Of a DNA stretch of 31,957 nucleotides, positions 8,269 to 15,498 are shown in pieces. The stretch is from CAVYPR01 sp052145775 (GTDB taxonomy: Bacteria; Actinomycetota; Acidimicrobiia; Acidimicrobiales; RAAP-2), in contig JBKQNY010000061.1 of assembly GCA_052145775.1 (NCBI GenBank), positions 1 through 31,957 on the forward strand, read 5' to 3'. Under the pieces are notes generated by a model. It did no database searches. It was not told the DNA's origin and was given only the letters and a program-made list of their open reading frames with translations. Made by a program: the position numbers and the translations under genes. Numbering within the stretch: position 1 is the first letter of the stretch; every line of letters starts with the position of its first letter.

Positions 8269-9306
8269 TCAGCCCGCCTCTGCGGTGTAGAGACGCAGGT
8301 CGGGGATGGCCCGCAAGGTTCGTCGGCGCGGCCTGGAGAACCCCGACCCGACCAGCGCCGTTGACAGGGCCTCCTCGGTCAGCGTGTCCATCCCCGAGGT
8401 CAGATTGAAGAAGAGCTCGAAGATCGCCGCCGAAGAGGTCGGCTGGCCCTCGTCGTGGAACAGGTCCAGCACGGCGAGGACGCCTCCAGGACGCAGCGCG
8501 CCGCGTACCCGGGTCAGCAGCGAGCGGATCTGGTCCTCTCCGAAGTGATGGAGGATCGAGCAGCACAAGACGGCGTCGTGGGCACCCCCGAGGTCGGCGG
8601 CGAACATGTCCCCCTCCACGAAGGTGACGACGTCGGCGAATCCCGCCTCCGCGGCGATCTTGCGGCCCACGGCCACCGAACCGGGCAGGTCGATGATCGT
8701 CGCCCGCATCCCCTGGTGGCGTCGGCACACCGAGGCGGCGAACAGGCCGTGACCGCCGCCGAGGTCGAGCACCGACGAGTGGTCCCCACGGAGCGGGATC
8801 GCCTTCGCCACCGCGGTCGCCGACAGCCGAGCCAGTTCGTACTGACCCCGGATGTACGTCTCCCAGCCGGGGTCGCCGGGGGACAGACTGTGAATGGCGA
8901 TGGGGTCGCCGCCGCGCAGGACTCCTTCGATCTCCCCCCACCACGTCCAGTAGTCCACCGTGTGCTCGATGTAGGTGCCGATGTAGGTCGGCGAGGACGG
9001 ATCGAGCCACGGCCGGCCGTCTGGTCCGAGGACGTACCTGTCGCCCTGGCGGGCCAACACCCGCTCGCCCACGAGCACGTCCAACGCCATCCGGGTCGGC
9101 GACGTCGCCAACCCGAGCCTGGCGGCGAGAGCCTCGGCGTCGAGCGGCTCGCCCGCCAGTGCGGCGAAGATCCCGAGCCGTTGGGCGACGCCGAGGATCC
9201 TGGCCACCGCCATGCCGCCGAAGGTGTAGGCGGCCGGTTTGGGGACCTTGCCCAGTGCCAGTCCCGCGCGCTCGAGGGCCGAGTCGGGACCGAGCGCCAC
9301 ACGCAT
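8269..9306 (-). CDS. SAM-dependent O-methyltransferase
   Basis: This 345-residue class I methyltransferase has an N-terminal winged-helix dimerisation domain (about 25-100), as in plant and actinomycete natural-product O-methyltransferases. SAM motif I is V-L-D-L-G-G-G-H-G-L-F at 179-189, followed by D-L-P at 206-208, G-D-M-F near 232, and S-I-L-H-H-F at 250-255, where the histidines sit in the usual position of the catalytic base. The motif L-R-P-G-G-V-L-A-V-L-D closes the core. It lies 193 bp downstream of a P450 on the same strand but has its own TAGCGT box 6 nt before the ATG. The acceptor is unknown; natural-product tailoring is the likeliest role. Confidence 0.88.
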   Translation of the reverse strand: MRVALGPDSALERAGLALGKVPKPAAYTFGGMAVARILGVAQRLGIFAALAGEPLDAEALAARLGLATSPTRMALDVLVGERVLARQGDRYVLGPDGRPWLDPSSPTYIGTYIEHTVDYWTWWGEIEGVLRGGDPIAIHSLSPGDPGWETYIRGQYELARLSATAVAKAIPLRGDHSSVLDLGGGHGLFAASVCRRHQGMRATIIDLPGSVAVGRKIAAEAGFADVVTFVEGDMFAADLGGAHDAVLCCSILHHFGEDQIRSLLTRVRGALRPGGVLAVLDLFHDEGQPTSSAAIFELFFNLTSGMDTLTEEALSTALVGSGFSRPRRRTLRAIPDLRLYTAEAG

Positions 9307-9312
9307 GGCGGC

Positions 9313-9318
9313 ACGCTA
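9313..9318 (-). promoter_or_regulatory. -10 box for leaderless methyltransferase transcript
   Basis: On the minus strand TAGCGT ends 6 nt before the ATG at 9306. This suggests the methyltransferase is transcribed separately from the upstream P450, starting at its own start codon. Confidence 0.45.
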
Positions 9319-9499
9319 CCCCACCACCTGGCGACGTCTCCGGCCTCTGGGGGGTGTCACCGCCATGCGACGGTGGTCGCCGGAGAGCAGGCGATCGCCC
9401 GGGGCTCCTCAGGACGCCGAGCGTGTCCTCCGACCACCACGAGAAGGAGGGTTCACCGGTCCCGACGGCGTGGGGGGACGGTGCCGGCGACCGCCGCCC

Positions 9500-10744
9500 C
9501 TACCACTGCACCCAGAGGTGCTCGAGGCCGTGCAGGAAGAAGTGCGGTACGTACGTGGGGGCGGTCTCGTCTGCGGCCAGCCGCAGGCCCGGCAGCTGCG
9601 CGCCGAGGGTGCGGAGGGCGACCGCCGCCTCGAGGCGGGCCAGGGGGGCCCCGATGCAGAAGTGGATCCCCCGACCGAACCCCACGTGCGGCTGGGTCTT
9701 GCGTTTGGGATTGAACTCGCCCGCGTCGGCGAACCTCCCCTCGTCCCGGTTGGCCGCCCAGAAGCACACGTACAGGCGGTCCCCGGCGTGGAACTGGGCT
9801 CCATCGAGCTCGCACTCCTCCGACACGATCCGCGGCAGGCCGATGACCGGTCCGTCGAAGCGCAGGGCCTCTTCGACCAGGTCGGCCACTGTGATGTCGC
9901 CCCGGCAGAGCTCGCCCCACATGCCGGGGGTTCCCAGCACGTGGGCAATCCCGTTGCCCAGGAGGTTGGCGGTGGTTTCGTGCCCGGCGAAGACGAGCCC
10001 CGGGATGAGCGAGAGGATCTCGCGGTCGGTCAGCTGTTCCTCGTGCCGCACGGCCACCAACGCGCTGATCAGGTCGTCGGACGGCCGACGTTCGCGCTCG
10101 GAGATCAGCTGCAGCACGTAGTGATGAAAGTCCACGATGTTGTCGGCCATGCGGAGCTGCTCGTCCAGCGGCACGCCGTTCAGCAGGGCCACCGAGAGGT
10201 CGTTCCAGTCCCGGCACGCCTCGGTCGTCCGCGCCAGCTCCTCGTCGGGTATGCCGATGAGCCGCAGGACCACCGTCAAGGGGAGCGGGAACGCGAAGTC
10301 GACCAGCAGGTCGGCCTTGCGGGCATCCCCCGCACCGTCGACCATGCCGGCCAGCAGCTCGGCGGCGAGTGCCTCGACCTGCGGCTCCAGCGTGCGTATC
10401 CGCTGCGGGCTGAAGGCGTCCTGCATGACCCGCCGCAGCTTCGTGTGGGCGGGGGGGTCGAGGCCGATGAGCGTCCCCTCCATCGGGATGAGGTCGCCGA
10501 ACCGCTCCGCCACCTCGGGGCTCAGCAGCGGCGCGATCGAGAGGATCTCGTGGGACGAGTAGCGCTGCGGGTCCCGCAGCACGGCGACCACGTCGTCGTG
10601 GCGCGTGATGATCCAGCTGCCGAGAACGGGGCTGAAGAAGATCGGCTCCTCACGGTGGGCGCGGGTGAAGACCGACGCTGGATCGTCGACGAAGGGTCCG
10701 CCGAACGGATTGAAGGCGTCGGCCACGGACAGACGCTCGGTCAT
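9500..10744 (-). CDS. cytochrome P450
   Basis: This 414-residue soluble bacterial P450 is a haem mono-oxygenase that needs ferredoxin partners, none of which is encoded in the window. Hallmarks are the I-helix A-G-H-E-T-T at 253-258, the K-helix E-x-x-R at 292-295, and the haem-ligand segment F-G-R-G-I-H-F-C-I-G with C363. The subfamily and substrate cannot be told. The ATG at 10744 has a GGGAG ribosome site and gives the usual bacterial length. An in-frame GTG at 10855 would add 37 residues with no P450 character. Third codon positions look less GC-biased than in the flanking housekeeping genes, consistent with an acquired accessory gene. The neighbouring methyltransferase suggests a tailoring pair. 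Confidence 0.93.
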   Translation of the reverse strand: MTERLSVADAFNPFGGPFVDDPASVFTRAHREEPIFFSPVLGSWIITRHDDVVAVLRDPQRYSSHEILSIAPLLSPEVAERFGDLIPMEGTLIGLDPPAHTKLRRVMQDAFSPQRIRTLEPQVEALAAELLAGMVDGAGDARKADLLVDFAFPLPLTVVLRLIGIPDEELARTTEACRDWNDLSVALLNGVPLDEQLRMADNIVDFHHYVLQLISERERRPSDDLISALVAVRHEEQLTDREILSLIPGLVFAGHETTANLLGNGIAHVLGTPGMWGELCRGDITVADLVEEALRFDGPVIGLPRIVSEECELDGAQFHAGDRLYVCFWAANRDEGRFADAGEFNPKRKTQPHVGFGRGIHFCIGAPLARLEAAVALRTLGAQLPGLRLAADETAPTYVPHFFLHGLEHLWVQW

Positions 10745-10900
10745 GTCGGCTCCCGAAGGGTCGGTTGCCCGTGGGGCGAAGGCGTCACTGCAGACTCCTG
10801 TTCTAAAGAGGGTCTCTGGCTGCTCGGGGGATGCGTGTTCGATCGGCAGGGACACTGCATCACCGCGGCCGGTCGGAGCTGCCTACCGCGAATCGCCGAA

Positions 10901-10947
10901 CCTCGCCCTACCGAGGTGATGATAGGCGAGGGGTATTTCCCCCTCAA
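10901..10947 (-). promoter_or_regulatory. sigma-70-type promoter with overlapping inverted repeats, upstream of the P450
   Basis: On the minus strand TTGAGG (10942-10947) and TATCAT (10919-10924) are separated by exactly 17 nt, the best promoter match in the window. Inverted repeats overlap it: CCTCGCC at 10901-10907 with GGCGAGG at 10925-10931, CCTCG at 10901-10905 with CGAGG at 10912-10916, and GAGGGG at 10928-10933 with CCCCTC at 10940-10945. These are plausible repressor-binding sites. The predicted start near 10912 leaves a 5' leader of about 168 nt before the P450 ATG. Confidence 0.55.
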
Positions 10948-11153
10948 GGGATCACCCCGGCCCGCGGCCGACCGGATTGGGCCACTCGTCGCGGGCCGGT
11001 CATCGGGCGGCCGTGGCCGTGGTCGACCGGTCGATGGCGTGGCGGAGGGACCGCATCGCGCGGGGACCGAGCACCGGGTTGGCGACATGGTCCCCGTGGC
11101 CCCGCCGCAGCCCGCGCCGGTGGGGCCCTCGGGGGGCCGACGGCCGCGCCGTC

Positions 11154-11159
11154 TACGCT
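11154..11159 (+). promoter_or_regulatory. -10 box for leaderless ilvD transcript
   Basis: TACGCT ends 6 nt before the ATG at 11166, and no ribosome site is present, so ilvD is likely transcribed as a leaderless mRNA. No -35 match is seen. Confidence 0.5.
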
Positions 11160-11165
11160 GCGCCC

Positions 11166-12899
11166 ATGAGCGACCGAACCCAAGGCGCCGCGGGCGCGCC
11201 GTCGCCCAGCGAGGCGGCGGAGCGTCCGGGCATGAAGCCCCGCAGCTACGAGGTGACCGAGGGCGCGGCCCGGGCGCCGGCCCGGGCCATGCTCCGGGCC
11301 GTCGGGATGACCGACGCCGACTGGGACAAGCCGCAGGTGGCGGTGGCCTCGAGCTGGAACGAGGTCACCCCGTGCAACCTGCCCCTCGACCGCCTGGCCA
11401 AGCGGGCCAAGGAGGGCGTGCGCGCCGCCGGGGGCTTCCCCTTCGAGTTCGTCACCATCGCCGTCTCCGACGGGATCTCCATGGGCCACGAGGGGATGCG
11501 GGCCTCGCTGGTGAGCCGCGAGGTGATCTGCGACTCGATCGAGACGGTGATGCACGCCGAGCGGTTCGACGCCCTGGTGACCTTCGCCGGCTGCGACAAG
11601 TCGCTCCCCGGCATGCTCATGGCCGCCGCCCGGGTGAACCTGCCGTCGGTCTTCCTCTACGGAGGCTCCATCCTCCCCGGTCGGCTGCGGGACCGGGCCC
11701 TCGACATCGTGAGCGTCTTCGAGGCGGTGGGGGCCCACGCCGTCGAAGCCCTCTCCGACGAGGAGCTCTCTCTGATCGAGCACAACGCCTGCCCGACCGA
11801 GGGGTCCTGTGCCGGCATGTTCACCGCCAACACCATGGCCTCGGTGGCCGAGGCCATCGGCATGTCGCTGCCGGGCAGCGCCTCGCCGGCCGCCGTCGAC
11901 CGTCGGCGTGACGACTTCGCCTACGCCTCGGGGAGCGCCGTGGTCGACCTGCTGGCGGCCGGGGTCCGGCCCCGTCAGATCATGACCAAGCCGGCCTTCG
12001 AGAACGCCATCGCCGTGGTCATGGCCCTGGGCGGGTCGACCAACGCCGTGCTGCACCTCCTGGCCATCGCCCACGAGGCGCGGGTCGCGCTGGAGCTGGA
12101 CGACTTCAACAAGGTGGCGGCGCGCGTGCCGCACCTGGCCGACACCAAGCCCCACGGCCGCTTCCACATGGTCGACGTCGACGCCGTCGGCGGTGTCCCG
12201 GTGGTCATGCGCGAGCTGCTCGAGGCGGGCCTCCTCCACGGGGACTGCCTCACGGTGACCGGGCGGACGGTGGCCGAGAACCTGGCCGCCCTCGACCCGC
12301 CGGCGCCCGACGGCGCCGTGGTCCACCCGCTCACCGACCCCATCAACCGAGACGGCGGGCTGGCCGTGCTCACCGGCTCGCTCGCCCCGCGGGGGTCGGT
12401 GGTCAAGGTGGCCGGCATCGACTCGCTCACCTTCACCGGCACCGCCCGGGTCTTCGACGGCGAGCCCCGGGCCATGGAGGCCATCCTGGCCGGGTCGATC
12501 GAGCCGGGGACGGTGGTGGTCATCCGCTACGAGGGCCCCAAGGGCGGGCCCGGCATGCGCGAGATGCTGGCGGTGACCGGGGCCATGAAGGGCGCCGGCC
12601 GGGGAGGGGACTGCGCCCTGGTCACCGACGGGCGGTTCTCCGGCGGCACCCACGGCTTCTGCATCGGCCACGTGGCGCCCGAGGCCGTCGACGGCGGACC
12701 CATCGCCCTGGTGGCCGACGGCGACCGGATCGACATCGACGTGACCGGGCACCGGGTCGACCTGCTGGTGGACGAGGCCGAGCTCGAGCGCCGGCGCCAA
12801 GCGCTCAAGCCGTTCGAGCCCCGCTATACGAGCGGCGTGCTGGCCAAGTACGCCCGACTGGTGACCGGGGCCGACCGTGGGGCGGTCACCGAGCCGTAG
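11166..12899 (+). CDS. ilvD: dihydroxy-acid dehydratase
   Basis: IlvD dehydrates 2,3-dihydroxy-isovalerate and 2,3-dihydroxy-3-methylvalerate to the 2-oxo acids that precede valine/leucine and isoleucine. The 577-residue protein has the three Fe-S-cluster cysteines of the family: C70 in V-T-P-C-N, C143 in A-G-C-D-K-S-L-P-G and C215 in G-S-C-A-G-M-F-T-A-N-T-M. Further conserved blocks are L-G-G-S-T-N-A-V-L-H and G-R-F-S-G-G-T-H-G in the C-terminal domain. The ATG at 11166 is chosen because a -10 box lies 6 nt upstream. The first 22 residues are a variable extension. It lies just upstream of the attenuated ilvBNC unit, 45 bp from that leader, but has no leader peptide of its own. Confidence 0.96.
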   Translation: MSDRTQGAAGAPSPSEAAERPGMKPRSYEVTEGAARAPARAMLRAVGMTDADWDKPQVAVASSWNEVTPCNLPLDRLAKRAKEGVRAAGGFPFEFVTIAVSDGISMGHEGMRASLVSREVICDSIETVMHAERFDALVTFAGCDKSLPGMLMAAARVNLPSVFLYGGSILPGRLRDRALDIVSVFEAVGAHAVEALSDEELSLIEHNACPTEGSCAGMFTANTMASVAEAIGMSLPGSASPAAVDRRRDDFAYASGSAVVDLLAAGVRPRQIMTKPAFENAIAVVMALGGSTNAVLHLLAIAHEARVALELDDFNKVAARVPHLADTKPHGRFHMVDVDAVGGVPVVMRELLEAGLLHGDCLTVTGRTVAENLAALDPPAPDGAVVHPLTDPINRDGGLAVLTGSLAPRGSVVKVAGIDSLTFTGTARVFDGEPRAMEAILAGSIEPGTVVVIRYEGPKGGPGMREMLAVTGAMKGAGRGGDCALVTDGRFSGGTHGFCIGHVAPEAVDGGPIALVADGDRIDIDVTGHRVDLLVDEAELERRRQALKPFEPRYTSGVLAKYARLVTGADRGAVTEP

Positions 12900-12908
12900 A
12901 AGATCCGG

Positions 12909-12937
12909 TTGTCCGTGGCGCCGGGCCGTGCCACAAT
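12909..12937 (+). promoter_or_regulatory. promoter of the ilvBNC leader
   Basis: TTGTCC (12909-12914) and CACAAT (12932-12937) match the sigma-70 consensus at four of six positions each and are separated by 17 nt. The expected start is at 12944-12945, which coincides with the GTG of the leader peptide, so the leader mRNA would begin at its start codon. Confidence 0.6.
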
Positions 12938-12944
12938 GGTGGCC

Positions 12945-12986
12945 GTGAGCACTCCGCACCCGACCACGCTGGTAGTTATCACCTAG
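12945..12986 (+). CDS. ilvB leader peptide with Leu-Val-Val-Ile run
   Basis: This 13-codon frame reads M-S-T-P-H-P-T-T-L-V-V-I-T and then TAG, starting from GTG. The consecutive CTG GTA GTT ATC codons name leucine, valine, valine and isoleucine, exactly the end products of the ilvBNC branch. Two of the four, GTA and GTT, are A/T-ending codons scarce in this genome. The predicted transcription start falls on the GTG. A 10-bp hairpin begins at the stop codon and a second hairpin with a T-rich tail follows, which is the standard layout of a ribosome-mediated attenuator. An in-frame ATG at 12936 would lengthen the peptide to 16 residues but overlaps the -10 box. Such ilvB leaders are known in other actinobacteria. 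Confidence 0.8.
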   Translation: MSTPHPTTLVVIT

Positions 12987-13042
12987 CACGCGACCACATC
13001 CGTCGCGTGCTCCGACCTCCCTTGCGGGAGGTCGTTTCAATT
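12985..13042 (+). terminator. ilvBNC attenuator: pause hairpin and terminator hairpin
   Basis: The first hairpin pairs AGCACGCGAC (12985-12994) with its exact complement at 13002-13011; it starts inside the leader stop codon. The second pairs CGACCTCCC (13013-13021) with GGGAGGTCG (13026-13034) across a TTGC loop, followed by TTTCAATT. The T tract is interrupted, so termination is probably partial. The alternative antiterminator fold was not worked out. Confidence 0.72.
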
Positions 13043-13099
13043 CCCGGCCAGGGTGCGCGGCCGACCCGCAGACCCCGGACCGGCCACGGCGGCACCAGA

Positions 13100-13123
13100 G
13101 ACCACGACCACGACCACGACCAC
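13100..13123 (+). repeat. hexamer tandem repeat (GACCAC) x4
   Basis: Four perfect GACCAC copies lie in the untranslated stretch between the attenuator and the ilvB ribosome site. Copy number in such repeats can vary; it may simply be a low-complexity spacer. Confidence 0.8.
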
Positions 13124-13145
13124 GACAGGAGAGGAGACCGGCCAC

Positions 13146-14924
13146 ATGGATGCGAACCCGACCACCCTGACCGGGGCTCAGGCCCTCATCAAGAGCCTCG
13201 AGATGCAGCGGGTCGAGGTCATGTTCGGCCTGCCCGGCGGGGCCATCCTGCCCGTCTACGATCCCATTCTGGACTCCTCGATCCGCCACATCCTGGTCCG
13301 CCACGAGCAGGGGGCGGGCCACATGGCCGAGGGCTACGCCATGGTCACCGGCCGTCCGGGGGTGGCCATGGTCACCAGCGGGCCCGGCGCCACCAACATC
13401 GTCACCCCGCTCTCCAACGCCTACATGGACTCGACGCCGCTGGTGGTGGTCTCGGGCCAGGTGGCCACCGGCTCGATCGGCACCGATGCCTTCCAGGAGT
13501 GCGACATCACCGGGGTGACCATGGGCATCACCAAGCACAATTGGTTGGTGACCGAGGCGGCCGACATCCCCCGGGTGGTGGCGGCCGCCTTCCACGTGGC
13601 CACCACCGGGCGGCCCGGACCGGTCCTCATCGACGTCCCCAAGGACGTGGCCAACGCCACCATGGAGTGGTACTGGCCGTCCTCGGTGGACGACCTCGAC
13701 CTGCCCGGCTACCACCCGGTCACCGAGGGCGACCCGGCCGAGGTCCGCCGGGCCGCCGAGCTGCTGCTCACGGCCGAGCGGCCGGTCCTCTACGTCGGGG
13801 GCGGGGTCCTCAAGGCCCGGGCCAGCGAGGTCCTCCTGGCGCTGGCCGAGCGCACCGGCATGCCGGTGGTCACCACCCTCATGGCCCGCGGGGCCTTCCC
13901 CGACTCGCACCCCCAGTGCCTGGGGATGCCGGGCATGCACGGCAACTTCACCGCCGTCACGGCCATGCAGCGGGCCGACCTGCTGGTGGCCCTGGGAGCG
14001 CGCTTCGACGACCGGGTGACCGGCAAGATCGACGCCTTCGCCCCGGAGGCCAAGATCGTCCACGTCGACATCGACCCGGCCGAGCTGGGCAAGGTGCGCA
14101 GCCCCGACGTGGCCGTGGCCGGCGACTGCGCGCTGGTGATCGCCGAGCTCCTCTCGGCCCTGGAAAGCCTCGGGCTGGCCGAAGGCGGGGCGGTGTCCGG
14201 CTCGGCCGCTCAGGCGCGCCCGGACCTGGCCCCCTGGTGGGACCAGCTCCGTCACTGGCAGGAGGAGTTCCCCCTCGTCTACGAGCCGGCGGCCGACGGC
14301 GGCCCGATCAAGCCCCAGATGGTGGTCGAGGCCCTGCGCGACCTCTCTCCGGTCGACACCGTGCTGGCCTCGGGGGTGGGTCAGCACCAGATGTGGGCCT
14401 CGCAGTACTGGCGGTTCGACCACCCCTACACCTGGGTCAACTCCGGCGGGGCCGGCACCATGGGCTTCGCCGTGCCCGCGGCCATCGGGGCCAAGGTGGG
14501 CCGCCCCGGCCGCACGGTGTGGGCGGTCGACGGCGACGGGTGCTTCCAGATGACCGCCCAGGAGCTGGCCACGGCCACCGCCGAGCGGGTGCCGGTCAAG
14601 ATCGCCATCTTGAACAACGCCTACCTCGGCATGGTGCGCCAGTGGCAGGAGATGTTCTACGGCGAGCGCTACTCGGAGGTCTACCTCTCGCCCGACCTGC
14701 CCGACTACGTGAAGTGGGCCGAGGCCATGGGGTGCGTGGGCATCCGGGCCGAGAGCCCCGACGAGGTGGGGCCGGCGGTGGAGAAGGCCAACGGCATCGA
14801 CGACCGGCCGGTGGTGGTCGACTTCCGCACCGACGCCTTCGAGAAGGTCTTCCCGATGGTGCCGGCCGGGGCGTCCAACGACGCCATCGTCGTCCACCCC
14901 GAGCAGGCGGGGAGGGACCGGTGA
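13146..14924 (+). CDS. ilvB: acetolactate synthase large (catalytic) subunit
   Basis: IlvB condenses two pyruvates, or pyruvate and 2-oxobutyrate, to acetolactate or acetohydroxybutyrate using thiamine diphosphate (ThDP), Mg2+ and FAD. The 592-residue protein has the N-terminal ThDP activation glutamate E54 in R-H-E-Q-G-A-G-H-M-A-E-G-Y, the S-G-P-G-A-T-N segment, the FAD-domain middle, and the ThDP-Mg motif from G-D-G-C-F-Q-M-T to I-L-N-N in the last third. The ATG is chosen over an in-frame upstream start at 13053, because it is preceded by a GGAGAGGAG ribosome site and because the upstream stretch would translate the hexamer repeat into poly-threonine. Expression is likely controlled by the LVVI attenuator. 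The stop overlaps ilvN's start by 4 bp. Confidence 0.97.
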   Translation: MDANPTTLTGAQALIKSLEMQRVEVMFGLPGGAILPVYDPILDSSIRHILVRHEQGAGHMAEGYAMVTGRPGVAMVTSGPGATNIVTPLSNAYMDSTPLVVVSGQVATGSIGTDAFQECDITGVTMGITKHNWLVTEAADIPRVVAAAFHVATTGRPGPVLIDVPKDVANATMEWYWPSSVDDLDLPGYHPVTEGDPAEVRRAAELLLTAERPVLYVGGGVLKARASEVLLALAERTGMPVVTTLMARGAFPDSHPQCLGMPGMHGNFTAVTAMQRADLLVALGARFDDRVTGKIDAFAPEAKIVHVDIDPAELGKVRSPDVAVAGDCALVIAELLSALESLGLAEGGAVSGSAAQARPDLAPWWDQLRHWQEEFPLVYEPAADGGPIKPQMVVEALRDLSPVDTVLASGVGQHQMWASQYWRFDHPYTWVNSGGAGTMGFAVPAAIGAKVGRPGRTVWAVDGDGCFQMTAQELATATAERVPVKIAILNNAYLGMVRQWQEMFYGERYSEVYLSPDLPDYVKWAEAMGCVGIRAESPDEVGPAVEKANGIDDRPVVVDFRTDAFEKVFPMVPAGASNDAIVVHPEQAGRDR

Positions 14925-15478
14925 TCGCCCCCCCCCGACACCACGTCCTGTCGGTGCTGGTGGAGAACAAGGCCGGGGTCCTGTCCCGGGTGGCCGGGCT
15001 GTTCAGCCGCCGCGGCTTCAACATCTACTCGCTGGCCGTTGCCCCGACCGACGAGGACGAGCGGTTCAGCCGCATCACCATCGTGGTCGACGCGGAGTCG
15101 GCGCCCTTGGAGCAGGTCGTCCACCAGCTGGACAAGCTGGTCAACGTGGTGGCCATCTCGCAGCTGGCCCCGGCCGACGCCGTCCAGCGGGAGCTGTTGA
15201 TCGCCACCGTCGAGGCCCAGCCGGCCGAGCGCTCCCAGGTGATCCAGCTGGTGGGCGTCTTCGGCGGCGAGGTGGTCGACGTGGGGTCCGGCGCCATCAC
15301 GGTGACCCTGGCCGGCCGGCCGGAGAAGATCGACGACTTCGAGGGGCTCCTGGAGGGCTACCGGGTCGTCGAGCTCCAGCGGACGGGGCGCGTCGCCCTG
15401 CCTAAGCTGGACCGTCGGCCCGCCGGCGACCGGCGAGGAGCCGGGGAGTTGAGGACCATCGCCGGCTCGGCCGGCTGA
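14921..15478 (+). CDS. ilvN: acetolactate synthase small (regulatory) subunit
   Basis: IlvN binds IlvB, raises its activity and confers feedback inhibition by valine. The 185-residue protein carries an N-terminal ACT domain (L-S-V-L-V-E-N-K-A-G-V-L-S-R-V-A near residues 9-24, then R-R-G-F-N-I-Y-S-L) and a C-terminal acetolactate-synthase small-subunit domain with V-F-G-G-E-V-V-D-V. It is somewhat longer than the usual 160-175 residues because of a charged tail after about residue 160 (R-R-P-A-G-D-R-R). The GTG start overlaps ilvB's stop (GTGA), coupling the two subunits. ilvC follows after about 20 bp in the same operon. Confidence 0.96.
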   Translation: MIAPPRHHVLSVLVENKAGVLSRVAGLFSRRGFNIYSLAVAPTDEDERFSRITIVVDAESAPLEQVVHQLDKLVNVVAISQLAPADAVQRELLIATVEAQPAERSQVIQLVGVFGGEVVDVGSGAITVTLAGRPEKIDDFEGLLEGYRVVELQRTGRVALPKLDRRPAGDRRGAGELRTIAGSAG

Positions 15479-15498
15479 GACAAGGAAGAGCACCGACC

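Larger units (their letters stand above)
10745..11165. other. 421-bp intergenic region between divergent P450 and ilvD
   Basis: The half next to the P450 gene is visibly less GC-rich and holds a well-formed minus-strand promoter with inverted repeats, separately listed. The ilvD half is extremely GC-rich and shows only a TACGCT box just before ilvD. I see no credible gene, RNA or repeat element in it. Confidence 0.6.

Noticed and set aside
8455..9714. Long plus-strand open frame opposite the methyltransferase
   Set aside because: The minus-strand methyltransferase has all SAM motifs; the plus frame is low-complexity and runs on past the gene's start.
10745..11165. Possible tRNA, small RNA or mobile-element remnant between P450 and ilvD
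   Set aside because: No cloverleaf, terminal repeat or transposase fragment could be found; only promoter-type elements are supported.
12936..12944. ATG at 12936 as start of the ilvB leader peptide
   Set aside because: It overlaps the predicted -10 box and lies upstream of the expected transcription start; the GTG at 12945 fits better.
13053..13145. In-frame N-terminal extension of ilvB containing nine threonines
   Set aside because: It translates the GACCAC hexamer repeat and lies upstream of a clear ribosome site at the conserved ATG 13146.
10944..14897. A 1317-codon open frame on the minus strand across ilvD and ilvB
   Set aside because: It is antisense to two unmistakable enzymes, is rich in His, Gly, Arg and Val as expected for a shadow frame in GC-rich DNA, and shows no domain.
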